A stretch of 64,000 nucleotides of DNA, taken from contig CP075368.1 of assembly GCA_019454185.1 (NCBI GenBank), positions 1,674,001 through 1,738,000 of the forward strand, in the 5' to 3' direction. Source of the stretch: Phycisphaeraceae bacterium. Its GTDB lineage: Bacteria; Planctomycetota; Phycisphaerae; Phycisphaerales; UBA1924. The translations under genes and the position numbers were made by a program. Within the stretch, counting starts at the first letter, position 1. The number at the start of each line of letters is the position of its first letter. Shown in pieces: positions 45,630 through 53,991 of the stretch. The notes below the pieces were generated by a model. It was given only the letters and a program-made list of their open reading frames with translations. It ran no database searches and was not told where the DNA came from.

Positions 45630-47114
45630 TTAGAACACCTCCACCCTCACCACCCGGATCCTCCATCCTTCAAACTCGCGAGCAAGCGTGAGGATACCCA
45701 CCGTTGCGAAGTCGTAGCCGCACCCGGTGCCGTACACGCTGTCCGGCGAGACATTGAACGTCCACACCGAACCCTCCGGGACTGCGCGCGGCTCCTCCGG
45801 GCTCAGCCCCTCACGAATCGCATCCACCGTCCTCCCCGCGTCCGCGCTGCGCTCGCTCTCCTGCCAGTGCCTGAAGACGCCGTCGCTCGCGATCAGGCGG
45901 CTCATCAGCGGATTCAACGACCCCGAGTGCTGATGCGCCCGGAACACGCCCCGCACGCGCACGCGCTCTGTGCTCGCATCCGCCAGCACGCGCCGCGTCG
46001 CCCCCGCGCCGTACACCACCGATCGGTTGTAGCCAAGCTCCGGCTCGTCGCCGAAGACCGTGAAGTCATTCCACATAAACCCGATCGCACGGGGCTTCGT
46101 CGGCGACACCGGCGTGAAGTCTGCGAAGTGCTTCTCCGCCGCCGCCAGCGCGCCCGCATCCTCGCCCAGCCACCCCGGCCGGGCCGCGTGGTACGTCCGC
46201 TGCCGCAACTCCCCGAGCAACTGGAATCGCGGCGAGCCCTCCGCTTCGAGCAGCCCGCGCGGGTCGTACCCCGGCTCCATCCCGCCGTGGTTCATCTGGA
46301 GCACATCCGTCGTGGTGCCGACATACATCACCACCGGCATCCGGTCGTACGCACGCATCACCTTCGTGATGTCCGCATCCGCCCCGTACTTGCCCCGGAT
46401 CTCATCCAGAAACCCGTACCGCGCCACGATGTTGAAGTCCTCGTGGTTCCCCCGCCCGAGCTGCACCCGCTCAGGGTTCGCGATCTTCAGACGGAACAGC
46501 GTGTACAGCACCTCGACGCCGTACACGCCGCGGTCGGTGAAGTCGCCGAGGAAGAGGAACCAGCACTTCGGATCGCGGAGCGTGAACCCGTCGAGGATCC
46601 CCCGCGCGTTCAGTTCATCGAGCACGCGCATCAGCGAACGGACATCGCCGTGCAGGTCGCCCATCACCAGCACCGTCGCATCCGGCGGCAATACCAGCTT
46701 TGCGGCGTAGGGCTGGAACGGCACCTCCTCGCCACCAAACCAGCTTCGTGAGGTGTCGAAGAAAGCCGCAGGGTCGGGGCGCTCGCCGACCCAGGCACTT
46801 TCATTGCCGAGCGGCCCCGAGCGTGTGGCCTCGAGAAAGCCGTCGAGCGCGGCCTCGAAGTCGGCGAAGGTCGGCAGCGCGAGGGCTCGGCCCTCAGGAA
46901 GTTTGCCCTTGAGTTCGCGATTGGTGGGGAGCGCTTCGCAGGTCTGACGCCATTCCTGATACGACGGCAACGCCTGCTGCGCGTGCGCCCCGAGGGTGAG
47001 CAGGACCGACAGGAGGAGGACCAGCGCGTGGGCCGCGCTCGTGGCTCGACCCGCGGCATCGAGCCGGAGGGTGATCTGCTTGGTCTGTTCCGGCAACCCG
47101 TGGACCTGCTTCAT
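45630..47114 (-). CDS. secreted PPP-type metallophosphatase
   Basis: A 494-residue protein with a signal peptide (AAHALVLLLSVLLTLGAHA, near residues 27-45), so it acts outside the cytoplasm. The phosphoesterase core carries the PPP-family metal motifs in order: VMGDLHGD (about 150), FLGDFTDRG (about 190) and LGRGNHED (about 218). Later histidine motifs are NHGGMEP and AHQHSG. This is the layout of Ser/Thr protein phosphatases and Ap4A hydrolases; the substrate is unknown. It ends 30 bases from the insertion sequence, which has not disrupted it. Confidence 0.87.
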   Translation of the reverse strand: MKQVHGLPEQTKQITLRLDAAGRATSAAHALVLLLSVLLTLGAHAQQALPSYQEWRQTCEALPTNRELKGKLPEGRALALPTFADFEAALDGFLEATRSGPLGNESAWVGERPDPAAFFDTSRSWFGGEEVPFQPYAAKLVLPPDATVLVMGDLHGDVRSLMRVLDELNARGILDGFTLRDPKCWFLFLGDFTDRGVYGVEVLYTLFRLKIANPERVQLGRGNHEDFNIVARYGFLDEIRGKYGADADITKVMRAYDRMPVVMYVGTTTDVLQMNHGGMEPGYDPRGLLEAEGSPRFQLLGELRQRTYHAARPGWLGEDAGALAAAEKHFADFTPVSPTKPRAIGFMWNDFTVFGDEPELGYNRSVVYGAGATRRVLADASTERVRVRGVFRAHQHSGSLNPLMSRLIASDGVFRHWQESERSADAGRTVDAIREGLSPEEPRAVPEGSVWTFNVSPDSVYGTGCGYDFATVGILTLAREFEGWRIRVVRVEVF

Positions 47115-47202
47115 GTCGTCCTCCCGGCTTTCTCTCGTTCGGCGGGTTGCGTGTGCTTCGGCTCGATGGGCTTGCGTGTCGCAGGTGTTTGTCGGAGCGG
47201 GG

Positions 47203-48894
47203 TCAGGTCGCGTTGAGGCGGGCGCGGACGAGTCCGTCGAAGAGGTCTTCGGGCGCGGGTCGGTCGGTCCACATCTGGAACTGCATTGCGCCCTGCTTGA
47301 CGAACATGGATGCGCCGTCGATCGTGGGCGCGCCTACGCGCTCGGCGAGTGCGAGCATCGGGGTGCGGAGCGGGGCGTAGACCGTGTCGAAGTAGACGAC
47401 GGATGCGGGGTCGGCGTTGGTGAGGGCGTCGGGCTCGATCGGCGATCGGTCGGGCGCGGGGCCGCCCTGCATGCCGAGGGGTGTGCAGTTGATGAAGGCA
47501 TCGGCGGCGGCCTCGTGGCGGCTCTCCCACGGCATGGTGCGGATGTCGAGGTTGGCCGAGCGGCGCAGGTCGGAGGCGAGCGTGTCGGCCTCTTCCGGTC
47601 GGCGGGCGGTGACGGTGACGTTCGCGCCGGCGGCGGCGCAGGCGTATGCCGCGGCGCGGGCAACGCCACCCGCTCCGAGGACCACGACGTGTCTGCCCGC
47701 GACGGGACCGGCTTGCTGAGCGAGGCACGCGGCGATGGCTGGGGCGTCGGTGTTGTCGATGGTGATGCGGGATGGGGGCGAGCCGGGGTCGCGGCGGACG
47801 ACGATGGTGTTGGCTGCGCCGATGGCGGCGGCTGCGGGGGTCAGGAACCAGTTGCGGGACTCGCCCATCTCGCCGGCGAGCCGGACGAGTGCTTGCTTGT
47901 AGGGGATCGTGACGCTTGCGCCGGAGAGGTCGAGGGCGTCGTGCTCGATGAGTTCGAGGACCGTGGCCTTGAAGGACTCGTACGCGCCGTTGTCGTCGGC
48001 GTTGCCCTCGGGTGCGGCGATGGGCATGGGGAGGTAGACGCCGTTGTGCCCGACGGCCTCGAAGCCGGCGTTGTGGATGAGCGGGGAGAGGGAGTGTCCG
48101 ACGGGCCAGCCGAGGACGCCGTAGACGCGGGTCTGCTGGTTGATGGATCTGAACCTGAAACGTTGGAGGATCTCTGTGATGGTGGGTTGTCCGGGGGCGG
48201 TGGCTGAGGAGTCTCGGAGGGAGGCGAAGGTGAGGAATGCGCCGAACTTGGGGGCGAGGACGCGGCTCATGAGTCCGAACTCGCCCATGCCGAGGGCGAT
48301 CATGGGGCGGTCGGTGTGGCGGAGCATGTCGAAGAGTTCGAGGTTGTCTCGGAGTGAGCGGGCGCGGTAGGCGATCTTGAGGATCTTTGCGGCGGGCTCG
48401 TCGCGCATGGTGAGGAGGCGTCTTGTGAGGTCAGCGGGGCGGCGTTCGAAGTCGTGAGATGAGAGGATGAGGGCGGTGTCGAGGCCTCGCAGTTGGCCGG
48501 GGTGGTTGACGGCGAGGAGGACCTTCTGGCGGATGTTGGCGGAGCGGGAGATGGTTGCGTGCTCGACGTCGATGTATCGGGGCGGGGTGTCGATGGTTGC
48601 CAGACGCTCGTAGAGCGAGACGCGTGAGGCGTCGTCGCCGTCGTAGTGGCCACCCTCGAAGGTCGGTCGGCAGGTGACGATGCAGGGGAGGGGCGAGGAG
48701 CGGACGAGTCGGATGATCTCGTCGGTTTCGCGGCGGGAATCGGGGTCGTCGGGGGGTGTGCCCTCGGGGCTGCCGGAGAGCATGTGGTCGATGCGGTACT
48801 CGGCGATCTGGGCACCGAGCCGCTTTGCCTCGGCGCAGTCGGCGAGGGCGGCGTCGATCTCATGGACCATGATGGGGACGCAGAGGAGGGTCAT
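47203..48894 (-). CDS. aroDE: bifunctional 3-dehydroquinate dehydratase / shikimate dehydrogenase
   Basis: Two consecutive shikimate-pathway enzymes in one 563-residue chain. Residues 1-235 are a type I dehydroquinase: EYRIDHM, CRPTFEGG, the Schiff-base lysine in KILKIAYRA, and a histidine in SSHDFE. Residues 255-563 are shikimate dehydrogenase: GWPVGHSLSPLIHNAGF, the catalytic lysine in VTIPYKQAL, aspartate in DNTDA, the NADP loop VVLGAGGVARAA and INCTPLGM. The same domain order occurs in plants, chlamydiae and planctomycetes, and allows direct transfer of dehydroshikimate. No other aro gene is nearby. Confidence 0.94.
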   Translation of the reverse strand: MTLLCVPIMVHEIDAALADCAEAKRLGAQIAEYRIDHMLSGSPEGTPPDDPDSRRETDEIIRLVRSSPLPCIVTCRPTFEGGHYDGDDASRVSLYERLATIDTPPRYIDVEHATISRSANIRQKVLLAVNHPGQLRGLDTALILSSHDFERRPADLTRRLLTMRDEPAAKILKIAYRARSLRDNLELFDMLRHTDRPMIALGMGEFGLMSRVLAPKFGAFLTFASLRDSSATAPGQPTITEILQRFRFRSINQQTRVYGVLGWPVGHSLSPLIHNAGFEAVGHNGVYLPMPIAAPEGNADDNGAYESFKATVLELIEHDALDLSGASVTIPYKQALVRLAGEMGESRNWFLTPAAAAIGAANTIVVRRDPGSPPSRITIDNTDAPAIAACLAQQAGPVAGRHVVVLGAGGVARAAAYACAAAGANVTVTARRPEEADTLASDLRRSANLDIRTMPWESRHEAAADAFINCTPLGMQGGPAPDRSPIEPDALTNADPASVVYFDTVYAPLRTPMLALAERVGAPTIDGASMFVKQGAMQFQMWTDRPAPEDLFDGLVRARLNAT

Positions 48895-48933
48895 CGGGCC
48901 GAGTGTATGGTCGGCGGCGGTTGCTGCGTCTGG

Positions 48934-49899
48934 TCAGTGTGTGCGGCTCGGAGGATGAGACCTCGATCGGGGACGCGCTTGAGCTGTACGTGCGCAGCGA
49001 CAGCACCGCGATCGCGAGGGCGGATCGAGTGGCGAGTAAGAAGGGATGGGTTCACCTGATCGAGAGAGCGGGCGCGGCGGAGGCCCGTCGCGGGAGTTGA
49101 CGTTGCGTCTGCGAGGGCGTTTGCCGAGATCACGGCCGGCTGAGGCCAGCGGCCTCAGTGTCACGAAAGCGAGGAGTGGGCACAAGAACGATGACAGAGA
49201 ATGGCGGAAGGAAGGCAGGGACCTTGAGTGGCCTCGGCTGGGCGGGTGCGTGATGTGGACGGGAGAGGTGCGGGTCTTTGGAAGGAGATGCATTCGCGCT
49301 GAGGGGACGTGATCGGGCGCATGAGGTACGCGACCGGCTCCGGGTTGAGGCGCGGCGGGGTGCGGAGGATCTGTGAGCGGGTGTTGTGGGCGATGATCGA
49401 GTGATGGCTCGGGATCGATGTTGTTGAGAGGAGCAGCAGGAGCGTGAGGATCGGGATGAGGAGATGGATCAGCGGCGATGAGCCAGTCGTCGGCGCGGAG
49501 AACGAGCGGGTCGAGTGGGTCGGTGTCATGGGGTTCGCTCCGAGTTTCGGAAGGCGATGGGCGTGTGGTGGCGCGCGGCAGAGTCGGGATGGCGTCGCGT
49601 GCGGAGGGCTCGTGAGACGCGGCGGTGTCTTGGGCGGGTGGTTGGTGTTGGGGGAAGAGGATGGAGGCGATGGAGGGCTCGCGGATGCCGCAGAGGCGGT
49701 CGCGGAAGATGACGAGTTGTTCGTATGCGTCGATCTCGCGGCGGACGGTGGGCGAGTTGAGGAGGGTGGTGAGTTCGGCGGAGGAGATGCCAAGCGCGTG
49801 CGCGAGAGGGGCGAAGGGGAGTTTGCGCGTGAGGATGGCGCGGACGAGGGCGTGGGCCTCGGCGAGGGTTGGGGAGAGGTTGGGCGCGGACGCGGCCAT
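48934..49899 (-). CDS. hypothetical protein with HTH-like N-terminus and Pro/His-rich tail
   Basis: The ATG at 49899 opens a 321-codon frame. Residues 5-80 look like a real helical domain (AEAHALVRAILTRKLPFAPL, LGISSAELTTLLNSPTVRREI), with a helix-turn-helix-like pair. From about residue 90 the sequence is proline-, histidine- and serine-rich and reads like non-coding or frameshifted DNA. The C-terminal half may therefore not be translated as shown. A 22-bp palindrome lies 51 bases upstream. A role as DNA-binding regulator is possible but unproven. Confidence 0.5.
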   Translation of the reverse strand: MAASAPNLSPTLAEAHALVRAILTRKLPFAPLAHALGISSAELTTLLNSPTVRREIDAYEQLVIFRDRLCGIREPSIASILFPQHQPPAQDTAASHEPSARDAIPTLPRATTRPSPSETRSEPHDTDPLDPLVLRADDWLIAADPSPHPDPHAPAAPLNNIDPEPSLDHRPQHPLTDPPHPAAPQPGAGRVPHAPDHVPSARMHLLPKTRTSPVHITHPPSRGHSRSLPSFRHSLSSFLCPLLAFVTLRPLASAGRDLGKRPRRRNVNSRDGPPPRPLSRSGEPIPSYSPLDPPSRSRCCRCARTAQARPRSRSHPPSRTH

Positions 49900-49949
49900 G
49901 GGGGCAGCGTACGAATCCGCTTGAGGGACGCAAGTTTTTTGTCGGTTTG

Positions 49950-49971
49950 CACTGACAACAGTCTGTCAGTG
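49950..49971. promoter_or_regulatory. 22-bp palindromic operator-like site, copy 1
   Basis: Perfect 8-bp arms CACTGACA and TGTCAGTG around the core ACAGTC. It is the reverse complement of the site at 53597-53618 with a single mismatch (21 of 22). It lies upstream of the helix-turn-helix-like gene. The size and symmetry are typical of TetR-family operators. Confidence 0.55.
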
Positions 49972-50382
49972 AGGGGGAGTCAAGGGAGGAAAATGGCAGA
50001 TCGCAAATGGCCAGATGGCAGACTGGGGGAGGGACTGCTGTATGGCGGTACATGATCTCGCTGCTCCGACCTGCATCATGAGGCGGCCTGTTGGTGCGCG
50101 GGCACGTTCGCATTGTCCGTTCATCGCGGAGAGCATTCTCTGGAAAGGGACAGCTCGAAGAAGCAATCTAAATGTGTGTCCGGGAAGGGGATACAAGCCA
50201 TGCGATCGCATGCGATCATCGATCGTTACCCGACTTGCGACGCAGAGCGATGGGATGTACCATTCATGGTCATCGTTTGCACTGCCTGCTGTTTTCAGTG
50301 CTTCTGCTGTTGTTCCAAAGAATCCATTGGCTCGTAGCCAGCAGTGCGTTTTCGCTGGCACTTCCTCGGAAAGGGGCTTGCT
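49972..50382. other. gene-free region upstream of the lipoprotein gene
   Basis: These 411 bases contain a degenerate heptamer array at 49991-50025 (AAATGGC, AGATCGC, AAATGGC, CAGATGG, CAGACTG) and a perfect 14-bp palindrome CATGCGATCGCATG at 50199-50212. No clear promoter was recognised. Composition is less GC-rich than the chromosome average seen here. Confidence 0.4.
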
Positions 50383-51330
50383 GTGCGATACGCTCGTGTC
50401 ACGACGTTCTTTGCTGTTGCGTTGTGTCTGCTGACCATGGTGCAGGGATGCGCGAGTGCCCGGGGCGGTTTCCCGAAGCGGTCGGAGAATGAGTCCGCCG
50501 ACTTGAAAGCGTTGGAGACACAATACGCGCCCGCGACGCGCATCACGGATCACTACACGAAACCGGAAGCGGATCGAAAGAAGGACCGTGACGACATTGT
50601 CAACGGTCGCATGGCGCTGATCGACGCTAACTATAAGATTTTTGTTCGTGAGTTCGTGGTACAGAAGCAGTCGGGCGATCTCGCGGCGGATGTCACCGTC
50701 ATCGGACTCAACACGGCCGGAGCCCTGCTCGATCCCAGCGGCACCACGCGGATCCTCGCAGGCATCTCGGCAGGAGTCACAGGGTCCAAGGCGTCGTACG
50801 ACAAGCACTTCTATTACGAGCAGACGGTCAAGGCGCTGTATGCCGCCATGAACGCGCAACGAAAGGTTGTGCGGGCAAGAATTCTCGAGGGGCTGGTGAG
50901 CGAGAACTACGACGACTATCCGCTGACCAGAGCGCTCGCCGACCTCGACGACTACTACCACGCGGGCACCTTCCTCGGCGGATTGCAGACCATCCAGCAG
51001 GACGCCGGGCAGAAGGAATCGAGGGCGCAGGTCAAGATTGACAACGTGCGCACCTCGCTTGTTACTCCCACCCCTGAGAGTACCATCGAGAAGAGCAAGC
51101 GCGTCTCGGTCGCGATCGCAAACCGCGTTCCCAACCTTGACGCGGCAGCCCTCAAGGCCGTCCTGGATGCCTTCGCACAGGCCTCCGGCGAAACGATCCC
51201 GCCCGAGGCGTATGCGAGCGGCATCGGCGCGCGGGACTGGTTCATCACTTGGAGGCGTGCGAACGATAGCGATGACAAGCTCGAAGTGCTGCACAATGTG
51301 TTTCAGGAGAACGGCCTGATAGCGCCTTGA
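50383..51330 (+). CDS. lipoprotein of unknown function
   Basis: A 315-residue protein. The GTG at 50383 puts a signal peptide (TTFFAVALCLLTMVQGC) at the N-terminus with lipobox V-Q-G-C (Cys23). The mature part is mostly alpha-helical and charged. I recognise no motif; ADVTVIGLNTAGALLDPSGTTRILAGISAGVTGSKA is a hydrophobic, glycine-rich central stretch that may be membrane-active. It is followed at 26 bases by a small gene that probably shares its transcript. Codon use suggests accessory DNA. Confidence 0.7.
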   Translation: MRYARVTTFFAVALCLLTMVQGCASARGGFPKRSENESADLKALETQYAPATRITDHYTKPEADRKKDRDDIVNGRMALIDANYKIFVREFVVQKQSGDLAADVTVIGLNTAGALLDPSGTTRILAGISAGVTGSKASYDKHFYYEQTVKALYAAMNAQRKVVRARILEGLVSENYDDYPLTRALADLDDYYHAGTFLGGLQTIQQDAGQKESRAQVKIDNVRTSLVTPTPESTIEKSKRVSVAIANRVPNLDAAALKAVLDAFAQASGETIPPEAYASGIGARDWFITWRRANDSDDKLEVLHNVFQENGLIAP

Positions 51331-51356
51331 ACAACCACTGCCAAGGGAGGCCCATG

Positions 51357-51650
51357 ATGAGCACTTATTACGTCGATATGTCCGCAACATTCACGATCCA
51401 GCAGACAAGCGCGGAGGTGAATCACGAAGAGACCAAATCTTTCTCGTGGTTTCGTGACTGCGTCGTCGCGACGGATCGGAACCACATCGTGGTCAATCGC
51501 ACCGAGTTCGAGGAAGACAACAACCGTCCCATGCCGTCGACGACCCAGTTGATCGTCGCGGGTACACATCCCCCGGCAGGACTCAAGAAGTTCTGGACCG
51601 GATCGATGCTGGTGCAAGGTACGATTCGCACCGTGGAAGCATACCGCTGA
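51357..51650 (+). CDS. small hypothetical protein
   Basis: A 97-residue protein. AGGGAGG lies 6 bases before the ATG at 51357; an ATG directly upstream is also possible. The sequence alternates beta strands (TYYVDMSATFTIQQT, FSWFRDCVVATDRNHIVVN, TTQLIVAGTH, GSMLVQGTIRTVEAYR) and lacks a signal peptide. It looks like a small beta-sandwich or barrel. No family recognised. It follows the lipoprotein gene in the same direction. Confidence 0.6.
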   Translation: MSTYYVDMSATFTIQQTSAEVNHEETKSFSWFRDCVVATDRNHIVVNRTEFEEDNNRPMPSTTQLIVAGTHPPAGLKKFWTGSMLVQGTIRTVEAYR

Positions 51651-51671
51651 CCAATTCCTGCTCGCTTGATT

Positions 51672-52502
51672 TCACCCGTTCATGAGGGCGCGGATGCGGC
51701 TCTCGGTGGGCGGGTGGGTGGCGAAGAGGCGGATGGCGGCGTTGCCGCCGAAGGGCTCGATGATGAAGAGGTTGTTCTGGGCGGGGTTGGGCTGGACGAG
51801 GGGGATGCGTTTGGCGTACATCTCGATTTTCTGAAGGGCGGAGATGAGGCCGCGTGGGGAGCCGACGATCTGGGCGGCATGGGCATCGGCGACGTATTCG
51901 CGTGAGCGGCTGATGGCGGCCTTGATGAGGGCGGCGCCGACGGCGGCGAGGATGATGGTGAGGAACATGGCGAGGGGGTTTGAGCCACGGTTCTGGCCGC
52001 CACCGAGGAGCATGCCCCACTGGGCGATGAAGGCAAGGACGCCTGCGAGTGTTGCGGCGATGCAGGAGGTGAGGGTGTCGCGGTTCTTGATGTGGGCGAG
52101 TTCGTGGGCGATGACGCCTTCGAGCTCGTCGCGGTCGAGGACCTGGAGGAGGCCTTGCGTGACGGCGACGGCGGCCTTGCGCGGCGAGCGGCCGGTTGCG
52201 AAGGCGTTGGGGGCGTCGTGCGGGCAGATGTAGACCTTGGGCATGGGGAGGCCGGCGCGGCGGCGGAGTTCATCGACCATGCGGTAGTAGTCGCCTCCGG
52301 TTTCGGCGGTGACTTCGCGGGCGCGCATGGAGGCGATGGCGATTTTGTCTGAGAAGAACCATGCGATGACGTTCATCATGCCGCCGAAGATGAGGCCAGT
52401 GATCATCCCCTGCTGGCCCCACATGGAGCCGACGAAGATGAAGAGGCCCATGAGGCCGCCGAGGAGGATGGCGGTCTTGAAGTTGTTTGTGAGTACGGTC
52501 AT
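51672..52502 (-). CDS. htpX: zinc metalloprotease HtpX
   Basis: A membrane M48B protease that degrades misfolded membrane proteins. The 276 residues have two N-terminal membrane helices (AILLGGLMGLFIFVGSMWG, MITGLIFGGMMNVIAWFF). The active site is HELAH at 133-137, with third zinc ligand Glu200 in SREYVADAHA, and two further hydrophobic segments lie between. AFATGRSPRKAAVAVTQGLL is a family signature. Its ATG at 52502 gives the usual length. Expression control (for example by CpxR in E. coli) is not visible here. Confidence 0.95.
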   Translation of the reverse strand: MTVLTNNFKTAILLGGLMGLFIFVGSMWGQQGMITGLIFGGMMNVIAWFFSDKIAIASMRAREVTAETGGDYYRMVDELRRRAGLPMPKVYICPHDAPNAFATGRSPRKAAVAVTQGLLQVLDRDELEGVIAHELAHIKNRDTLTSCIAATLAGVLAFIAQWGMLLGGGQNRGSNPLAMFLTIILAAVGAALIKAAISRSREYVADAHAAQIVGSPRGLISALQKIEMYAKRIPLVQPNPAQNNLFIIEPFGGNAAIRLFATHPPTESRIRALMNG

Positions 52503-52660
52503 GGCTGCTCGAGTCCTTTGACACCATTGATCCGTGTTCGGATGCTCCGGGCAACGCGGGTGTCGGCGTGTTGCCCGTTCGGTTTGCAGTACGCCTGTGC
52601 GGCGCGATTGTTCGCTGTTCTCTTCGTTGGATGAGTGGGCGGTGGATTGCGTTGCGGGGG

Positions 52661-52705
52661 GATTCATCGCGGAGAACACGGAAGGGTCACGGAGAGAAGC
52701 GTGAG
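52661..52705. repeat. dispersed ACGGAG-type repeat, single diverged copy
   Basis: This 45-base stretch begins ATTCATCGCGGAGAACACGG and ends AGAAGCGTG. It matches the beginning of the 131-133-bp tandem unit at 55835 (ATTCACCACGGAGAACACGG to AAAGCGTG) with a few differences. It lies between htpX and the TauE gene. Confidence 0.5.
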
Positions 52706-52769
52706 AGGAAGTGTCAGCTCGGGGTTCTTCAGGAACACCGCTCTGGAGAGCGGTGCCACCAAGAGAGCA

Positions 52770-53561
52770 TCAGAAGAGGTCTGCCATTCTGGCAGCGGCA
52801 ATGGTGAGGATGGTGGCGATGATGGCTCGGACGATGGGGAGTGGGAGTGAGTGAGCGAGGGATGCGCCGATGCGTGCGCCGATGATCGCGCCGGGTGTCA
52901 TGAGGAGGGCGAGGAGGAGTGCGTGCGTGACGGATTGGTCGTGGGTGTGGAGGGTGGCGAGTTTGAGGGTTGCGCCGATGAGGGCGGTGAGCCACATGAT
53001 GCCCGCGCTGGTGCCGATGGCCTGGCGGAGGGGGAGGCGGCAGAGGAGTTGGAGAGCGGGGACCATGACGACTCCCCCACCGATGCCGAGGAGGCCGCCG
53101 AGGAGCCCGGCGATGATGGCGATGGCGAGGAGATTCGGGGTGGAGATGCGCTCGCGGGTTCCGGAGTGGTCGGGCTTTCGGAGTGCGAGGGCGATGAAGG
53201 TGCCGAGCGTGTAGAGAAAGATGAAGCCAGCAAGCCCGAGGCGAAGGTACGAGCCGTCGATGAGGTTGGAGAGGAGGACGCCGGCGACGATGGCGATGGC
53301 CATGACGGGGAGGACACGGCGGACGATATCGGACCTGACGGCGCCTGCCTGGCGGTGCTTTCTGGCCGCGGGTATGGCGACGGCCATGTTCACGGCCATG
53401 GCGGCGGCCATGTAGAGGTGGTGGGTGGAGGCGGGTGAAGTTCCGAAAACCAGCGACAAGCCCGGAAGCATGACCATGCTTCCGCCGATACCAGCGATAC
53501 CACCGATACAACCGGCACCCAATCCGACAAGGACCGCTTCAAATGCTTGCAGGTAAGTCAC
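52770..53561 (-). CDS. TauE/SafE-family permease
   Basis: A 263-residue protein with about eight membrane segments in two repeats. Each repeat carries the family motif: GIAGIGGSMVMLPGL near residue 20 and GGLLGIGGGVVMVPAL near 155. Family members export sulfite, sulfoacetate or related organosulfur anions; the substrate is unassigned. A 22-bp palindrome centred about 46 bases upstream of its ATG may be its operator. No sulfur-metabolism gene adjoins it. Confidence 0.88.
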   Translation of the reverse strand: MTYLQAFEAVLVGLGAGCIGGIAGIGGSMVMLPGLSLVFGTSPASTHHLYMAAAMAVNMAVAIPAARKHRQAGAVRSDIVRRVLPVMAIAIVAGVLLSNLIDGSYLRLGLAGFIFLYTLGTFIALALRKPDHSGTRERISTPNLLAIAIIAGLLGGLLGIGGGVVMVPALQLLCRLPLRQAIGTSAGIMWLTALIGATLKLATLHTHDQSVTHALLLALLMTPGAIIGARIGASLAHSLPLPIVRAIIATILTIAAARMADLF

Positions 53562-53596
53562 TTGCGGCTATTCTCCGAGTGTGGCGCTGGTGTGCT

Positions 53597-53618
53597 CACT
53601 GACAGACAGTTGTCAGTG
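53597..53618. promoter_or_regulatory. 22-bp palindromic operator-like site, copy 2
   Basis: Arms CACTGACA and TGTCAGTG around the core GACAGT, 35 bases upstream of the TauE/SafE start. It matches the reverse complement of the site at 49950-49971 at 21 of 22 positions. Confidence 0.55.
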
Positions 53619-53991
53619 GAGGGCACTCGGCGTGTGGACAAGGAAGGGGCAACGGACAGATAAACGACGGGTCGGTTGTTCGGACCAGTGAATTGATGGG
53701 CGGCGTGGTGGCTCGCCCTGCTCATTGGACCCGAACATTCTAGGAACGTCCAGAATGGGGTGTTGCATGATCCACGGTTGGGTCAAGGGTATAGTCTTGT
53801 CTTCACTTTCCGCTGGCCCTATTGGATGGGGTCGGCTTCCGGAGCGGGCTTCAGTTGCCCGCAGCGACCGACGGGCCTCTTTGTTGGCCCGACGCGACCA
53901 GGGCTGGTCAGGCGTTCGAGGCGTTGCGGGTTTGGCTGGAGTCGGTCGGAGCAGCGAGTTGGTACAGAATGATGGCCGCACACCGGGGACG
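53619..53991. other. gene-free region upstream of the 3D-domain gene
   Basis: These 373 bases read as non-coding. A TATAGT near 53793 could be a -10 box but lacks a well-spaced -35. A short inverted repeat CATTCT/AGAATG surrounds AGGAACGTCC at about 53735. I looked for the c-di-AMP (ydaO) riboswitch that often precedes 3D-domain genes and did not find it. Confidence 0.35.

Noticed and set aside
53619..53991. c-di-AMP riboswitch upstream of the 3D-domain gene
   Set aside because: None of the conserved blocks of that riboswitch were found.
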